From positions 62,001 through 126,000 of the forward strand of contig NZ_JANLGI010000009.1 of NCBI RefSeq assembly GCF_024655635.1: 64,000 nt of DNA. The letters are read 5' to 3'. The position numbers and the translations under genes were made by a program. The stretch is from Allobosea sp. 47.2.35. Lineage in GTDB: Bacteria > Pseudomonadota > Alphaproteobacteria > Rhizobiales > Beijerinckiaceae. Below the pieces are notes generated by a model. It did no database searches. It was given only the letters and a program-made list of their open reading frames with translations, and was not told the origin of the DNA. Of the stretch, positions 18,564 to 28,000 are shown piece by piece; position 1 is the first letter of the stretch, and each line of letters begins with the position of its first letter.

Positions 18564-19706
18564 TTATTCCGCCGCTTCGGCGAGCAGCACGGGATCCTCG
18601 GTGAGGCTGTAGCGGGTGAAGACGCGGTTCTGGGCCGGCAGCGGCGCAACCTCCATGATCCCCTTGGCAGGCTGCATGATCACCATGGCGACCGTGGCCG
18701 AGAGATTGCCCTGCTCGTTCGGGCGGGCCGGGCGGCAGACCGAATAGGGCGAGAGGAAATCGTCGAAGAAGGCCTGCTTGAGATCGTCGACGGTGAGCTT
18801 GCGGCCGGCCTCGTCGAGCAGCTTGCGGACGCGCCAGTCGCGATAGAAGCTCTCCGGCACGCGCGGGATGCCGGTATCCTTGATCTTGGTCAGCGCGATC
18901 TGGCCGACCCAGTGGTTGGCGTGAACGATCATGCCGTCCTGCGGATAGAGCTGGAAAGCCTCGTCCGGGGCGCATTCGAAATCGATGCCGAAACCCTTCA
19001 CGGTCGAGAGCATCATGTTGTTCGAGCAAGCCTTCGGCGTCGTCGCCACGGCCTTGATCGCGAAGGCGAGATGCTCCTGCTCCAGCACCTTGCGGCGGAT
19101 CAGGGCGAGCGGCACGCCGGCCTGCGTGAAATCACGCTCGGATTCGAGATAATTGGCGGTGATCGAGATCCCGGCTGCGTTCATGCCGCAGCGGGCAAGG
19201 CCGCCGGCCTCGACGAAGGTCAGGAAATCCGGGCCGTCGTCGCGGCGCACGCGCAGCACGATCGCCGTTTCCGCGCATTCGGCCTTCCAGTCCCAGTTCT
19301 GGCCGTGGATCAATTCGCCCGAGGCACTGCGCTCCGGCAGGATGATCGCGCCGGTGCAGCCGTCGTCGAGCTCCTCCTGGGCCTCGATCGGCTTGTTCTT
19401 GACCAAGCGCGCCTTGGCGATGACCTCGGTGCGGGCATTGACCATGACGATGTCTTCGAGCGCGACGCCGGCGCCGTCGGCGATGCCGCGCATCTCCTCG
19501 ATGTAATGCGCGCCGAAGGCCTCGATCTCCTTGGCAAACTCGGCGATCAGCGCCGACTTGGCCTTGGCATCGTAGCCGAGCTCGCCGAGCTGGCCGCCAT
19601 AGAGCTCGATCGAGCGCTTCACACGGCCCGGCACGGCCGCGCCGTGCTGGCGGCCGCGCTCATAAGGGGTGCCGGATACATCGACGAAGGGGCAGGGCTG
19701 GACCAT
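18564..19706 (-). CDS. C45-family self-processing amidohydrolase (acyl-CoA:6-APA acyltransferase-like)
   Basis: A 380-residue protein of the N-terminal-nucleophile C45 family, whose founder is penicillin acyltransferase. The autocatalytic site is ELDDGCTGAIIL: cleavage between Gly116 and Cys117 would free the catalytic Cys. HGQNWDWKAE and GLARCGMNAAGISIT follow, as expected. There is no signal peptide, so it is cytoplasmic. Bacterial members hydrolyse N-acyl amino acids, amides or short peptides rather than make penicillin. The start is ATG at 19706; the region upstream in frame belongs to the divergent GntR gene. It heads an operon with two family-5 binding proteins and is divergent from a GntR regulator across 84 bp. 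Confidence 0.88.
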   Translation of the reverse strand: MVQPCPFVDVSGTPYERGRQHGAAVPGRVKRSIELYGGQLGELGYDAKAKSALIAEFAKEIEAFGAHYIEEMRGIADGAGVALEDIVMVNARTEVIAKARLVKNKPIEAQEELDDGCTGAIILPERSASGELIHGQNWDWKAECAETAIVLRVRRDDGPDFLTFVEAGGLARCGMNAAGISITANYLESERDFTQAGVPLALIRRKVLEQEHLAFAIKAVATTPKACSNNMMLSTVKGFGIDFECAPDEAFQLYPQDGMIVHANHWVGQIALTKIKDTGIPRVPESFYRDWRVRKLLDEAGRKLTVDDLKQAFFDDFLSPYSVCRPARPNEQGNLSATVAMVIMQPAKGIMEVAPLPAQNRVFTRYSLTEDPVLLAEAAE

Positions 19707-19790
19707 GGCGCATATCTTTCCGGTATGCTGACAGGAGATCGTGCTATAGTGTATTTCATCATCAACTAAAACAATCAAGGGCTTTTCCCG

Positions 19791-20681
19791 ATGGCGGCGC
19801 CGACCCGGCTGCAACAGGAGATCGCCGAACGCATCCTGCAGCTCGTGCGCGACGATGCGCTGGCGGCCGGTGCCTGGCTCAACGAGAACGCGACGGCGAA
19901 GCGGCTCGGCGTCTCGCGCACGCCGGTGCGCGCCGCGCTGGACCATCTCGCCGAGCAGGGCGTGGTGCGCCGCCACCTCAACAAGGGCATCGAGCTGATC
20001 CAGCTGCCGGCGGCGAACGAGAGCGCCCGCCCGCCGGAGACGCTGGACCTCGCGATGGTGAGGCTGGCGCGCGAGCGCGAGAACGGCCTGCTGCCGGACG
20101 AGGTTTCGGAGCTGGAGGTGATGCGGCGCTATGAGCTCGGCCGGCCCGAGGCGCAGAAGCTGCTCGCGCGGCTGGCCGATCTCGACATGGTCGAGCGCAA
20201 GCCGGGCTATGGCTGGCGTTTCCTGCATGAGCCGCGCGACCAGCGCCTGCGCGATGAGAGCTACCGCTTCCGCCTGCTGATCGAGCCGATGGTGATGCTG
20301 GAACCGGGCTTCCAGCTCGATCCCAACTGGATCGCCGAGATGCGGGCGCGGCATGTCGAGTCGCTGCAGCGGCCCTGGCGGGAAGCCTCGAGCATCGCTT
20401 TCTACGAGATGAATGCCGATTTCCACGAGGGGCTGGCGGCGGCTACCGGCAACCGCTTCTTCCATTCGGCGATGCGGCGCCAGAACCAGCTCCGGCGCCT
20501 GTCGAACTATGACTGGGACCAGGGCATGGAGCGCGTGCGGGTGAACTGCACCGAGCATATGGCCATGCTCGACCATCTGGAGGCCGGCGAGAACGAGGTC
20601 GCCTCGGCATTGATGCGCAGCCATCTGCTGCGGGCGAGCAAGCTCAGGCGGATGAGCAAGGTGGAGGGTGCCGAAGGCTGA
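19791..20681 (+). CDS. GntR-family regulator with two winged-helix segments
   Basis: A 296-residue regulator. A normal GntR winged helix (residues about 5-65, with AKRLGVSRTPVRAALDHLAEQGVV) is followed by a second segment, DEVSELEVMRRYELGRPEAQ then LLARLADLDMVERKPGYGW, that also reads like a winged helix (about residues 95-145). The remainder is an FCD-like helical ligand domain ending in EHMAMLDHLEAGENEVASALMRSH. Two DNA-reading heads in one chain would suit an extended or split operator. It is divergent from the C45 hydrolase/binding-protein operon and probably controls it. A TATAGT -10-like box lies at 19745-19750. Confidence 0.87.
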   Translation: MAAPTRLQQEIAERILQLVRDDALAAGAWLNENATAKRLGVSRTPVRAALDHLAEQGVVRRHLNKGIELIQLPAANESARPPETLDLAMVRLARERENGLLPDEVSELEVMRRYELGRPEAQKLLARLADLDMVERKPGYGWRFLHEPRDQRLRDESYRFRLLIEPMVMLEPGFQLDPNWIAEMRARHVESLQRPWREASSIAFYEMNADFHEGLAAATGNRFFHSAMRRQNQLRRLSNYDWDQGMERVRVNCTEHMAMLDHLEAGENEVASALMRSHLLRASKLRRMSKVEGAEG

Positions 20682-20789
20682 AGGGCCGACGGCCGGTCAT
20701 CGGATAGCGGCCTTGCCGTCGCGGTGGTTGACCTCTCGGCAATTTGGACCAGCAATGGCGGCAATCCCGAATCCGACAGGTCGAGAGCC

Positions 20790-22040
20790 ATGACTGTTCA
20801 CCAGCGCCCGCAAGCCATCGATTCCGCCAAGCTCGACAAGCTGGCCGAGGTCGCCATCCGCGTCGGCCTCAATCTCCAGCCGGGGCAGGACCTGTTCCTG
20901 ACCGCGCCAGTCGCGGCGCTGCCGCTGGTGCGTCGCATCGCCGAGCACGCCTACAAGGCCGGCGCCGGCATCGTCACGCCGATGCTGGCCGACGAGGAGG
21001 TGACGCTGGCGCGCTACCGTTACGCGCCGGATGCGAGCTTCGACAAGGCACCGGCCTGGCTCTACAAGGGCGTCGCCGAGGCCTTTTCCGCCAATACCGC
21101 GCGGCTCGCGATCGTCGGCGATAACCCGATGCTGCTGGCGAACGAGGACCCGGTCAAGGTCGGGCGCGCCAGCAAGGCCAATTCGCTGGCCTATCAGCCG
21201 GCGCTGGAGAAGATCGCCGGCTTCGACATCAACTGGAACATCCTGGCCTATCCGAGCGCGGCCTGGGCGAAGCAGGTCTTCCCTGATGACGCCGAGGAAG
21301 TGGCTGTCGGCAAGCTGGCGGAGGCGATCTTCTCGGCCTCGCGCATCGATCAGGCAGATCCGGTCGCGGCCTGGGCCGCGCATAACGCGGCGCTGCGGAC
21401 GCGGCGCGACTGGCTGAACGGCCAGCGCTTCGCCTCGCTGCATTTCAACGGGCCGGGCACCGATCTGACCGTGGGCCTGGCGGATGGCCATGACTGGCAG
21501 GGCGGCGCCTCGCCGGCCAAGAACGGCATTGTCTGCAATCCGAACATCCCGACCGAGGAGGTCTTCACCACACCGCATGCGCGCCGGGTCGAGGGCCATG
21601 TCTCCAGCACCAAGCCGCTCTCCTATCAGGGCTCGCTGATCGACGAGATCCAGGTGCGCTTCGAGGGCGGGCGGATCGTCGAGGCCAAGGCTTCGCGGGG
21701 CGAGGCGGTGCTGAACAAGGTGCTCGATACCGACGAGGGCGCGCGCCGGCTCGGCGAAGTCGCGCTGGTGCCGCATTCCTCGCCGATCTCGAAGAGCGGC
21801 ATCCTGTTCTACAACACGCTCTTCGACGAGAACGCCTCCTGCCATATCGCGCTGGGGCAGTGCTATTCGAAATGTTTCGTCGATGGTGCGGACCTGACGC
21901 CGGAGCAGATCGCGGCGCAGGGCGGCAACAAGAGCCTGATCCATATCGACTGGATGATCGGCTCCGGCGAGGTCGATATCGATGGCGTCCACGCGGACGG
22001 TCGGCGCGTGCCGGTGTTCCGCAAGGGCGAGTGGGCCTGA
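20790..22040 (+). CDS. M29-family aminopeptidase
   Basis: A 416-residue metallo-aminopeptidase of the AmpS/PepS/AmpT (M29) family. Start ATG 20790. Recognisable blocks are NLQPGQDLFLTAPVAALPLVRRIAEHAYKAGA (amino domain), HFNGPGTDLTVGLADGHDW, and the metal-binding region NIPTEEVFTTPHARRVEGHV, GEVALVPHSSPI, FYNTLFDENASCHIALGQ, and HIDWMIGSGEVDIDG. These supply the Glu, His and Asp ligands for two metals. No leader, so cytoplasmic. It removes N-terminal residues from imported peptides. It follows the GntR gene by 108 bp and converges on an S58 peptidase gene with only 6 bp between stops. Confidence 0.93.
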   Translation: MTVHQRPQAIDSAKLDKLAEVAIRVGLNLQPGQDLFLTAPVAALPLVRRIAEHAYKAGAGIVTPMLADEEVTLARYRYAPDASFDKAPAWLYKGVAEAFSANTARLAIVGDNPMLLANEDPVKVGRASKANSLAYQPALEKIAGFDINWNILAYPSAAWAKQVFPDDAEEVAVGKLAEAIFSASRIDQADPVAAWAAHNAALRTRRDWLNGQRFASLHFNGPGTDLTVGLADGHDWQGGASPAKNGIVCNPNIPTEEVFTTPHARRVEGHVSSTKPLSYQGSLIDEIQVRFEGGRIVEAKASRGEAVLNKVLDTDEGARRLGEVALVPHSSPISKSGILFYNTLFDENASCHIALGQCYSKCFVDGADLTPEQIAAQGGNKSLIHIDWMIGSGEVDIDGVHADGRRVPVFRKGEWA

Positions 22041-22046
22041 ACGGTC

Positions 22047-23084
22047 TTAGCCGGCGTTCGCCCGGAGCCAATCCCCCAGTGACGGGCGGTGATGCCCGTC
22101 GCGCCCGGTCGTGGCCGGCGCTGCGACCATCGCGTTGAGCACGGCTTCCTGCGTCGCCTCGGCGGCGGCACGGAAGAGCGTGTCGATGCGGTTCTCGTTG
22201 AGCGCGCATAGTGGCACGAGGTCGTTGGGCTGGTCGTGGTCGACGGGACAGGCCGTGGTGAAGGCCACGGCGATGTCGCCGCTGCCATTGCCCCAGAAGG
22301 CGCCGAGCCGGGCAAGGCCGGCCCCGCCGCGCCGTGCGATTCGGTGAAGCTGCCGCGATTCCAACGGCACATCCGTCGCGATGACCAAGATGACTGAGCC
22401 GCGCTCGCTCTGTGGCTTCACCTCGGGCGGAACCGGGCGGCGGCCATCGGGCAGGACGAGATCGCCGGAATTGCCGAAATTGGCGAGCGCCAGCACGCCG
22501 AGCGTGTGATCGCTGTCGTCGAGGTCAAAGTGGCGCGAGGCGGTGCCTATGCCGCCCTTGAAGCCGAAGGCGCTCATGCCGGTGCCGGCGCCGGCCGCAC
22601 CTTCCGCGACAGGGCCGGAAGCGGCGGCATCGAGGGCGACGAAGGCGTGGGCTTCGGTCAGCGCGCGGGCGCGGATGTCGGAGAGATAGCCGTCATTGCA
22701 TTCGAGCACGACCGGATTGACCGTGCCGGTCTCACGGCCGATGTCGGGATTATCAGCGAGCGCACGCGTCACCAGCGCGTCGAAGCCGGTGCCGACGCTC
22801 AAGGTATTGCCGAGCAGGAGCGGTGTCTCGATCTGGCCGAGCTCGGCGAGCTGCATCAGCCCGGCGCTCTTGCCGAAGCCGTTGATGACATCGACCGCGG
22901 CGCGAACCTTCCGGCGGAAGAGATTGCCGTCATGGGGCAGCAGCGCCGTGAAGCCGGTGCGGAGATCGCCTTCGTTCAGGGTGAAATGACCGAGCTTGAC
23001 GCCGGGCACGTCGGTGATCGCGTTGAGCGGGCCGGGCTGCAGGATGCCGCAGGTGAGGTCGAAATCGCGAAGGCGCTGGGTCAT
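22047..23084 (-). CDS. P1/S58-family peptidase, DmpA-type aminopeptidase
   Basis: A 345-residue self-processing aminopeptidase. The autocleavage site is SERGSVILVIATDVPL, with Gly229-Ser230; Ser230 becomes the N-terminal nucleophile of the beta subunit. The conserved opening ITDVPGVKLGHFTL and the blocks GFGKSAGLMQLAELG and NGYLSDIRA-like NDGYLSDIRA support the call. S58 enzymes (DmpA, BapA) release D-amino acids, amino amides or beta-amino acids from peptide N termini. It is probably cytoplasmic (no leader). The start lies 26 bp after the stop of an ornithine-cyclodeaminase-like gene, so the two form an operon. It shares the uncommon DOM fold with ArgJ, also in this window. Confidence 0.92.
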   Translation of the reverse strand: MTQRLRDFDLTCGILQPGPLNAITDVPGVKLGHFTLNEGDLRTGFTALLPHDGNLFRRKVRAAVDVINGFGKSAGLMQLAELGQIETPLLLGNTLSVGTGFDALVTRALADNPDIGRETGTVNPVVLECNDGYLSDIRARALTEAHAFVALDAAASGPVAEGAAGAGTGMSAFGFKGGIGTASRHFDLDDSDHTLGVLALANFGNSGDLVLPDGRRPVPPEVKPQSERGSVILVIATDVPLESRQLHRIARRGGAGLARLGAFWGNGSGDIAVAFTTACPVDHDQPNDLVPLCALNENRIDTLFRAAAEATQEAVLNAMVAAPATTGRDGHHRPSLGDWLRANAG

Positions 23085-23110
23085 GGCGTGGTCCGGAAGG
23101 CAAGGCTGGA

Positions 23111-24079
23111 TCAGCGCGGCAGGCTCGTGCCGAGCCCCTGCTCGCGGGCTTTCTCGACGACGAGATGGGCGAGCGCGAGATCAGCCAGCGCGACGCCGCG
23201 GAAGCAGAAGAAGGAGCGGCTCGTCGGCGCTGTCGGGTGCGGCGCGGCTGCCAGTTCCGTCATATCATGGCCGAAGGTGACGGTCGTGACCGGGTTGCCG
23301 GCCGCATCATAGGGCGCGCGCGACTGCTCCAGACTGTCGGTGGCGAGGACGTCAAAGGCGGGCAGCGTCTCGGGTATCCAACTGCGGCCGGTATCGACGG
23401 CGGCGGCGAAGGCGACGGGTTTCAGGCGCCGGGCATCGAGGAAAGGCGCCATGCCGGGGCCGCCCGGAACCATCGAAACAACGATGTCGCTTTCGGCAAG
23501 CAGTGCGTCGGCATCATCAAGCACCTGCGTTGCGAGACCGGTCGCCCGTGCGGCTTCCGCCAGCCGTTCGGCCGAGGCGCGGCTGCGGCTCATGGCCAGT
23601 GCCGTCATCAGGCCGGGATAGAGCGCGCGGAAAGCGGCGAGATGGGCATGGGCCTGTAATCCGCATCCGACGAAGCCGATGGTGCGCGGCGCGGCCGGGG
23701 CGAGGCGCGAGGCTGCTGCTGCGGTGATCGCGGCGGTGCGGATCAAGGTGATCTCGTCGCCGTCGAGGATCGCGCGCGGCATGCCCGTCGCATAGTCGTT
23801 CACGCAGATCAGCGCGCTGACGGCTGGCAGCGACGAGCCTGCCGCGACCGGCGCCATCGCCACCCATTTCACCGTGGCGATCTGCTGGGCGGAGGACGCT
23901 GCCGTCATGGCCTGGAAGCCATGGCCGGCCCCGAGCGTCAGCGCCGTCTTCGGAATGCTCCGGTTCAGTCCGGCGGCGTGGTCGCGGAAACCTTGCAGCA
24001 CGGCCTCGCGCGCCTCGTCAGGCGAGATCGCCAACGCCCGGACATCGTCGCGCGAAAGATACAGCAGGCTGTCGCTCAT
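23111..24079 (-). CDS. Ornithine cyclodeaminase / mu-crystallin family protein
   Basis: A 322-residue NAD(P)-binding protein starting at ATG 24079. The Rossmann motif is IGFVGCGLQAHAHLAAF, and ILDGDEITLIRTAAITAAAASRLAP is the family signature with the catalytic-region Arg and Thr. The ending SFFCFRGVALADLALAHLV is typical. Members act as ornithine cyclodeaminase, alanine dehydrogenase, ketimine reductase or delta-1-pyrroline/thiazoline carboxylate reductase. The linkage with S58, M29 and C45 enzymes and with an oxoprolinase-like fusion suggests action on an amino or imino acid released from the imported peptide. It is divergent from the IclR gene and shares its control region. Confidence 0.9.
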   Translation of the reverse strand: MSDSLLYLSRDDVRALAISPDEAREAVLQGFRDHAAGLNRSIPKTALTLGAGHGFQAMTAASSAQQIATVKWVAMAPVAAGSSLPAVSALICVNDYATGMPRAILDGDEITLIRTAAITAAAASRLAPAAPRTIGFVGCGLQAHAHLAAFRALYPGLMTALAMSRSRASAERLAEAARATGLATQVLDDADALLAESDIVVSMVPGGPGMAPFLDARRLKPVAFAAAVDTGRSWIPETLPAFDVLATDSLEQSRAPYDAAGNPVTTVTFGHDMTELAAAPHPTAPTSRSFFCFRGVALADLALAHLVVEKAREQGLGTSLPR

Positions 24080-24212
24080 CCGGTGATCTCCATGACGCGG
24101 GCTAAGCCCGAAGCGGCATGGAAGCCGGGATACAGCCTGGCTTGAGCGGCGTCGAGGCACTCGGCCCCGATCGCAAGGATCACCTTAGGGAAGCAAAAAC
24201 GCGGTCACAGGA

Positions 24213-24240
24213 TTGACATCTTTCTTAACTCGCGTATTTT
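24213..24240 (+). promoter_or_regulatory. Sigma-70-type promoter of the IclR/hyuAB unit
   Basis: A perfect -35 hexamer TTGACA (24213-24218) and a -10 box TATTTT (24235-24240) are separated by 16 bp. They lie 54 bp before the IclR start codon in a stretch much richer in A and T than the genes around it. Confidence 0.72.
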
Positions 24241-24258
24241 CCCTTTTATTGCAACTAT

Positions 24259-24277
24259 AGTTCCATTAAATGGAACT
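24259..24277. promoter_or_regulatory. IclR-type palindromic operator
   Basis: AGTTCCAT-TAA-ATGGAACT is a perfect 8-bp inverted repeat with a 3-bp spacer. The TTCCA/TGGAA core is the pattern bound by many IclR-family proteins. It lies between the -10 box and the IclR start codon, around or just after the expected transcription start, so occupancy would block its own promoter. The same site could act on the divergent cyclodeaminase/S58 operon. Confidence 0.75.
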
Positions 24278-24293
24278 TTAAAGGTAAGCCGCA

Positions 24294-25067
24294 ATGTCGA
24301 TCCTGTCGTCGGCCGTGGATGTGCTGCGCTGCTTCTCCAGCACACGCCATGACGTGACGGTGACGGATCTGGTGACGTTACTGGGCATGCCGAAAAGCAA
24401 CGCCTCGCGGCTGCTCCGGGCGATGCGCGACGAGGGGCTGCTGGAGACGGTCGGAGAGAGCAAGCGCTACCGGCCCTCGCTGCTGCTCAATCAGGTCGGC
24501 CATCTCTATCGCTTCGCCGCTTCGCTGATCGACCGTGCCGATGCCGTGGTCGGCGATATCTCGGACCGGATCGGCCATACCGGCTATGTCAGCGTCCGCC
24601 GCGGCACCGATATCGTCGCGGTCACGGCCCATCCCGGCCGCCATGCCCTGCGCGTCGTCACCTCGATCGGCGACCGCATCCCCGCCTTTGCGTCCAGCAC
24701 CGGCCGCGCCCTGCTCGCCCGCCTGCCTGACGACGAGGTCCGCACACTCTATCCGGCTGGCTTCACCTCGCCCTCGGAGACCGCGCCGCGCGACATGGGC
24801 GACCTGCTCGATCGCCTGGCACAGATCCGAGAGGAGGGCTTCGCCGAATCCCGCGACGAGGCGGTGCGCGGCGTGCGCGCGCTTTCGGTCGCGGTCGGCG
24901 ATCCCGCGACCGGCGACGAGGTCGCGCTCTGCCTGTCATTTCCGGCCGCGACGGTCGAGCCGGCCGAGCGCGTTGCCATCATCCGTTTGCTGGGGGAGGG
25001 CGCCGCCGGGATCGCGGCCCTGACCCATGACAGCCGCTTCTACCCCTTGAACATCTCAACTCCCTGA
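24294..25067 (+). CDS. IclR-family transcriptional regulator
   Basis: A 257-residue protein. An N-terminal winged helix (residues about 1-65, with VTDLVTLLGMPKSNASRLLRAMRDEGLLE) is followed by a GAF-like IclR effector domain containing VRRGTDIVAV, IGDRIPAFASSTGRALLA and the distal FAESRDEAVRGVRALSVAVGDP block. These regulators sense small aromatic or aliphatic acids. The gene lies 25 bp upstream of the HyuA-HyuB fusion and probably shares its transcript; a palindromic operator sits in its own leader. It is the likely local controller of the hyuAB-OPT-AroM unit and, divergently, of the cyclodeaminase/S58 unit. Confidence 0.93.
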   Translation: MSILSSAVDVLRCFSSTRHDVTVTDLVTLLGMPKSNASRLLRAMRDEGLLETVGESKRYRPSLLLNQVGHLYRFAASLIDRADAVVGDISDRIGHTGYVSVRRGTDIVAVTAHPGRHALRVVTSIGDRIPAFASSTGRALLARLPDDEVRTLYPAGFTSPSETAPRDMGDLLDRLAQIREEGFAESRDEAVRGVRALSVAVGDPATGDEVALCLSFPAATVEPAERVAIIRLLGEGAAGIAALTHDSRFYPLNISTP

Positions 25068-25092
25068 ACCTCTCAATCGCGGAGACCGCTTC

Positions 25093-28000
25093 ATGAGCAA
25101 TCGTTGGCGTATCGGCTTCGACATCGGCGGCACCTTCACCGATTTCATCCTCTACGATTCGCAGGAGCGTTCGGTCCGGCTGCACAAGCGCCTGACCACA
25201 CCGCATGATCCGTCGGAAGCGGCCCTAATCGGCCTCGGCGAACTCACCGAGATGGCCGGGATCACGCTCGCCGATGTCGGCGACATCGTCCACGGCACGA
25301 CGCTGGTCACCAATGCCGTGATCGAGCGCAAGGGCTCGAAGCTCGGCCTGATCACCACCAAGGGCTTCCGCGACATCCTCGAAATGGGGACGGAGCAGCG
25401 CTACGACATCTACGACCTGTTCCTGACCTTCCCCGATCCGCTGGTCTCGCGCGAGCATCGCCTCGAAGTGGCCGAGCGCATCGACCGCGACGGCCAGGTC
25501 GTCACCGCGCTCGATGCGGAAGCCGTGCGCAAGGCGGCCCGCGAGCTGGAAGCCGCTGGTTGTGAGGCGATCGCGGTCTGCTTCCTCAACAGCTACCGCA
25601 ACCCGGCCCATGAGCAGGAGGCTGGCAGAATCGTCCGCGAGACCTGCCCGGAGCTGACCGTCTCGCTGTCGAGCGAGGTCGTTGCCGAGATCTGGGAATA
25701 CCAGCGCTTCGTCACCACGGCGGCGAACGCCTATGTCCAGCCGCTGATGCGGCGCTACCTGCACCGGCTGGAGCGCGAGCTGGCGGCCCGCGCCTTCACC
25801 GGCTCGCTCCGGCTGATGCATTCGGCGGGCGGCCTGGTCTCGCCCGAGACGGCCCGCACCTTCCCGATCCGCCTGCTCGAAAGCGGCCCGGCCGGCGGCG
25901 GCCTGGCCACGGCCCTGTTCGGCGAGCTCGCTGGCCATAAGGACGTAATCTCCTTCGACATGGGCGGCACCACCGCCAAGGCCTGCATGATCGAGGACGG
26001 CCGTGCCGAGATCGCGCCAATGCTCGAAGCCGGCCGCGTCAACCGCTTTGCCAAGGGCTCCGGCCTGCCGATCAAGGCGCCCGTCATCGACATGATCGAG
26101 ATCGGCGCCGGCGGCGGCTCGATTGCCGCGATCGACGAGGTCGGCCTGCTCAAGGTCGGCCCGCATTCGGCCGGCTCCGATCCCGGCCCGGCCTGCTACG
26201 GCATGGGTGGCGTGAAGCCGACCGTGACCGACGCCAATCTCGTGCTCGGCTATTACGATCCCTCGTTCTTCCTGGGCGGGCGCATGTCGCTCGACCTGGA
26301 GGCGGCGCGCAAGGCCGTCTCGACCGTTGCCGCGCCGCTCGGTCTCTCGATCGAGGAAGCCGCCTGGGGCATCCACAAGGTCGTGGTCGAGAGCATGGGC
26401 GCGGCCGCCCGCGTCCATCTCGTCGAGAAGGGCAAGGACCCCCGCCATTACGCCATGGTCGGCTTCGGCGGCGCCGGTCCGGCCCATGCCGTCGACGTCG
26501 CCCGCGTGCTCGGCGTCAAGCAGGTCATCATCCCGCCGGCCTCGGGCGCTGCCTCCGCGCTCGGCTTCCTCGCCGCGCCGCTCTCCTTCGACATGGTGCG
26601 CTCGCTTCCGGTCGAGTTCTCCGAAGGCTTCGATGCCGCATCCGTCAATGCCGTGCTCCGCGATCTGGAGGTCGAGGGCCGCAAGCATCTGACCGAGGCC
26701 GGCGTGAAGCCCGGCGACGTCACGGTCGAGCGCATGGCCGATATGCGCCTCGTCGGCCAGATGCACGACATCTCCGTGCCGCTGCCGGCCGGCGCCATCG
26801 ATGCGTCGAGCCTGGAGGCCATCCGCGCCGCCTTCAGCAAGGCCTATTCCGCCCGCTACACTTCGGTTTATGAGGGCGCCCGGCTGGAAGCCATCAACTT
26901 CCGCGTCCGTTGCGCCGGCCCGGTGCCGACACTCTCGCTCTCCGGAGCGGCCGGCGGCGGCGACGCCACCAACAAGATCAAGGGCAGCCGCAAGGCCTGG
27001 TTCGAGGGCGGCTGGAGCGAGGCTTCGGTCTACGACCGCTACGCCCTGCGCTCCGGCGACACCGTCAAGGGTCCGGCGATCATCGAGGAGCGTGAATCGA
27101 CCACGATCGTGCCGCCCGGCGACAGCGTCAGCATCGACGACGTCCTGAACCTCATCGTCCATGTCGCCCAGCCGAACGCGGCCGAGACGACGATCACCGC
27201 CGACATGCCGCTGGCCGAGGCCGCGCGCCGGATCGAGGCCGATCCGATCTCTCTGGAGATCATGTGGAGCCGGATGATCAACGTCGTCGAGGAGATGTGG
27301 CTGACGGTCTGCCGCACCGCCTTCTCGCTGGTGATCTCGGAAGCGCAGGACTTCGCCTGCGAATTGCTCGACCCCGAAGGCGAGACGCTGGCGCATTCGC
27401 CGCGCGCCATGCCGGTGTTCAACCTGACGCTGCCGCGTGCGGTCAAGGCGCTGCTGGAGCGCTATCCGGCCGAGACGCTGAGGCCCGGCGACGTGCTCAT
27501 CACCAACGATCCCTGGCTCTGCGCCGGCCATCTCTTCGACATCGCGGTGGTGACGCCGGTCTTCCTCGGCGATCGCGTCGTCGGCCTGATGGGCACGGTC
27601 GGCCATGTCTCCGATATCGGCGGCACCAAGGATTCGCTGCGGGCTCGCGAGATTTACGAGGAAGGCTTCCAGATCCCGCCGATGAAGCTCTACGAGGCCG
27701 GCCGGATCAACGAGACGCTGGTGCGCCTGCTCGGCGAGAACGTGCGCAACTCCGAGCAGGTGCTCGGCGATCTCCACTCCTTCGTCGCGGCCAATGCGAT
27801 TGGCGCCGAGCGCCTGCAGTCCTTCCTGACCGATTACGGCATGCAGGATTTGAGGGCGCTCGCCCATGTCGTGCAGAGCCGCTCGGAGAAGGCGATGCGC
27901 GAGGCGATCCGCGCGCTGCCGGACGGCGTCTATCACGGCACGGTCTCGAATAATCCGCTGGGCACGCCGATGACCTATCCGCTGGCGCTGACGGTGAAGG

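Noticed and set aside
16960..19029. Third family-5 receptor frame extended to 689 residues
   Set aside because: The added part crosses the C45 gene and precedes a clear signal peptide; the ribosome site supports 18516-18519.
18564..20624. C45 hydrolase frame extended upstream to 686 residues
   Set aside because: The extension covers the divergent GntR gene and the promoter between; the first ATG with the family N-terminus is at 19706.
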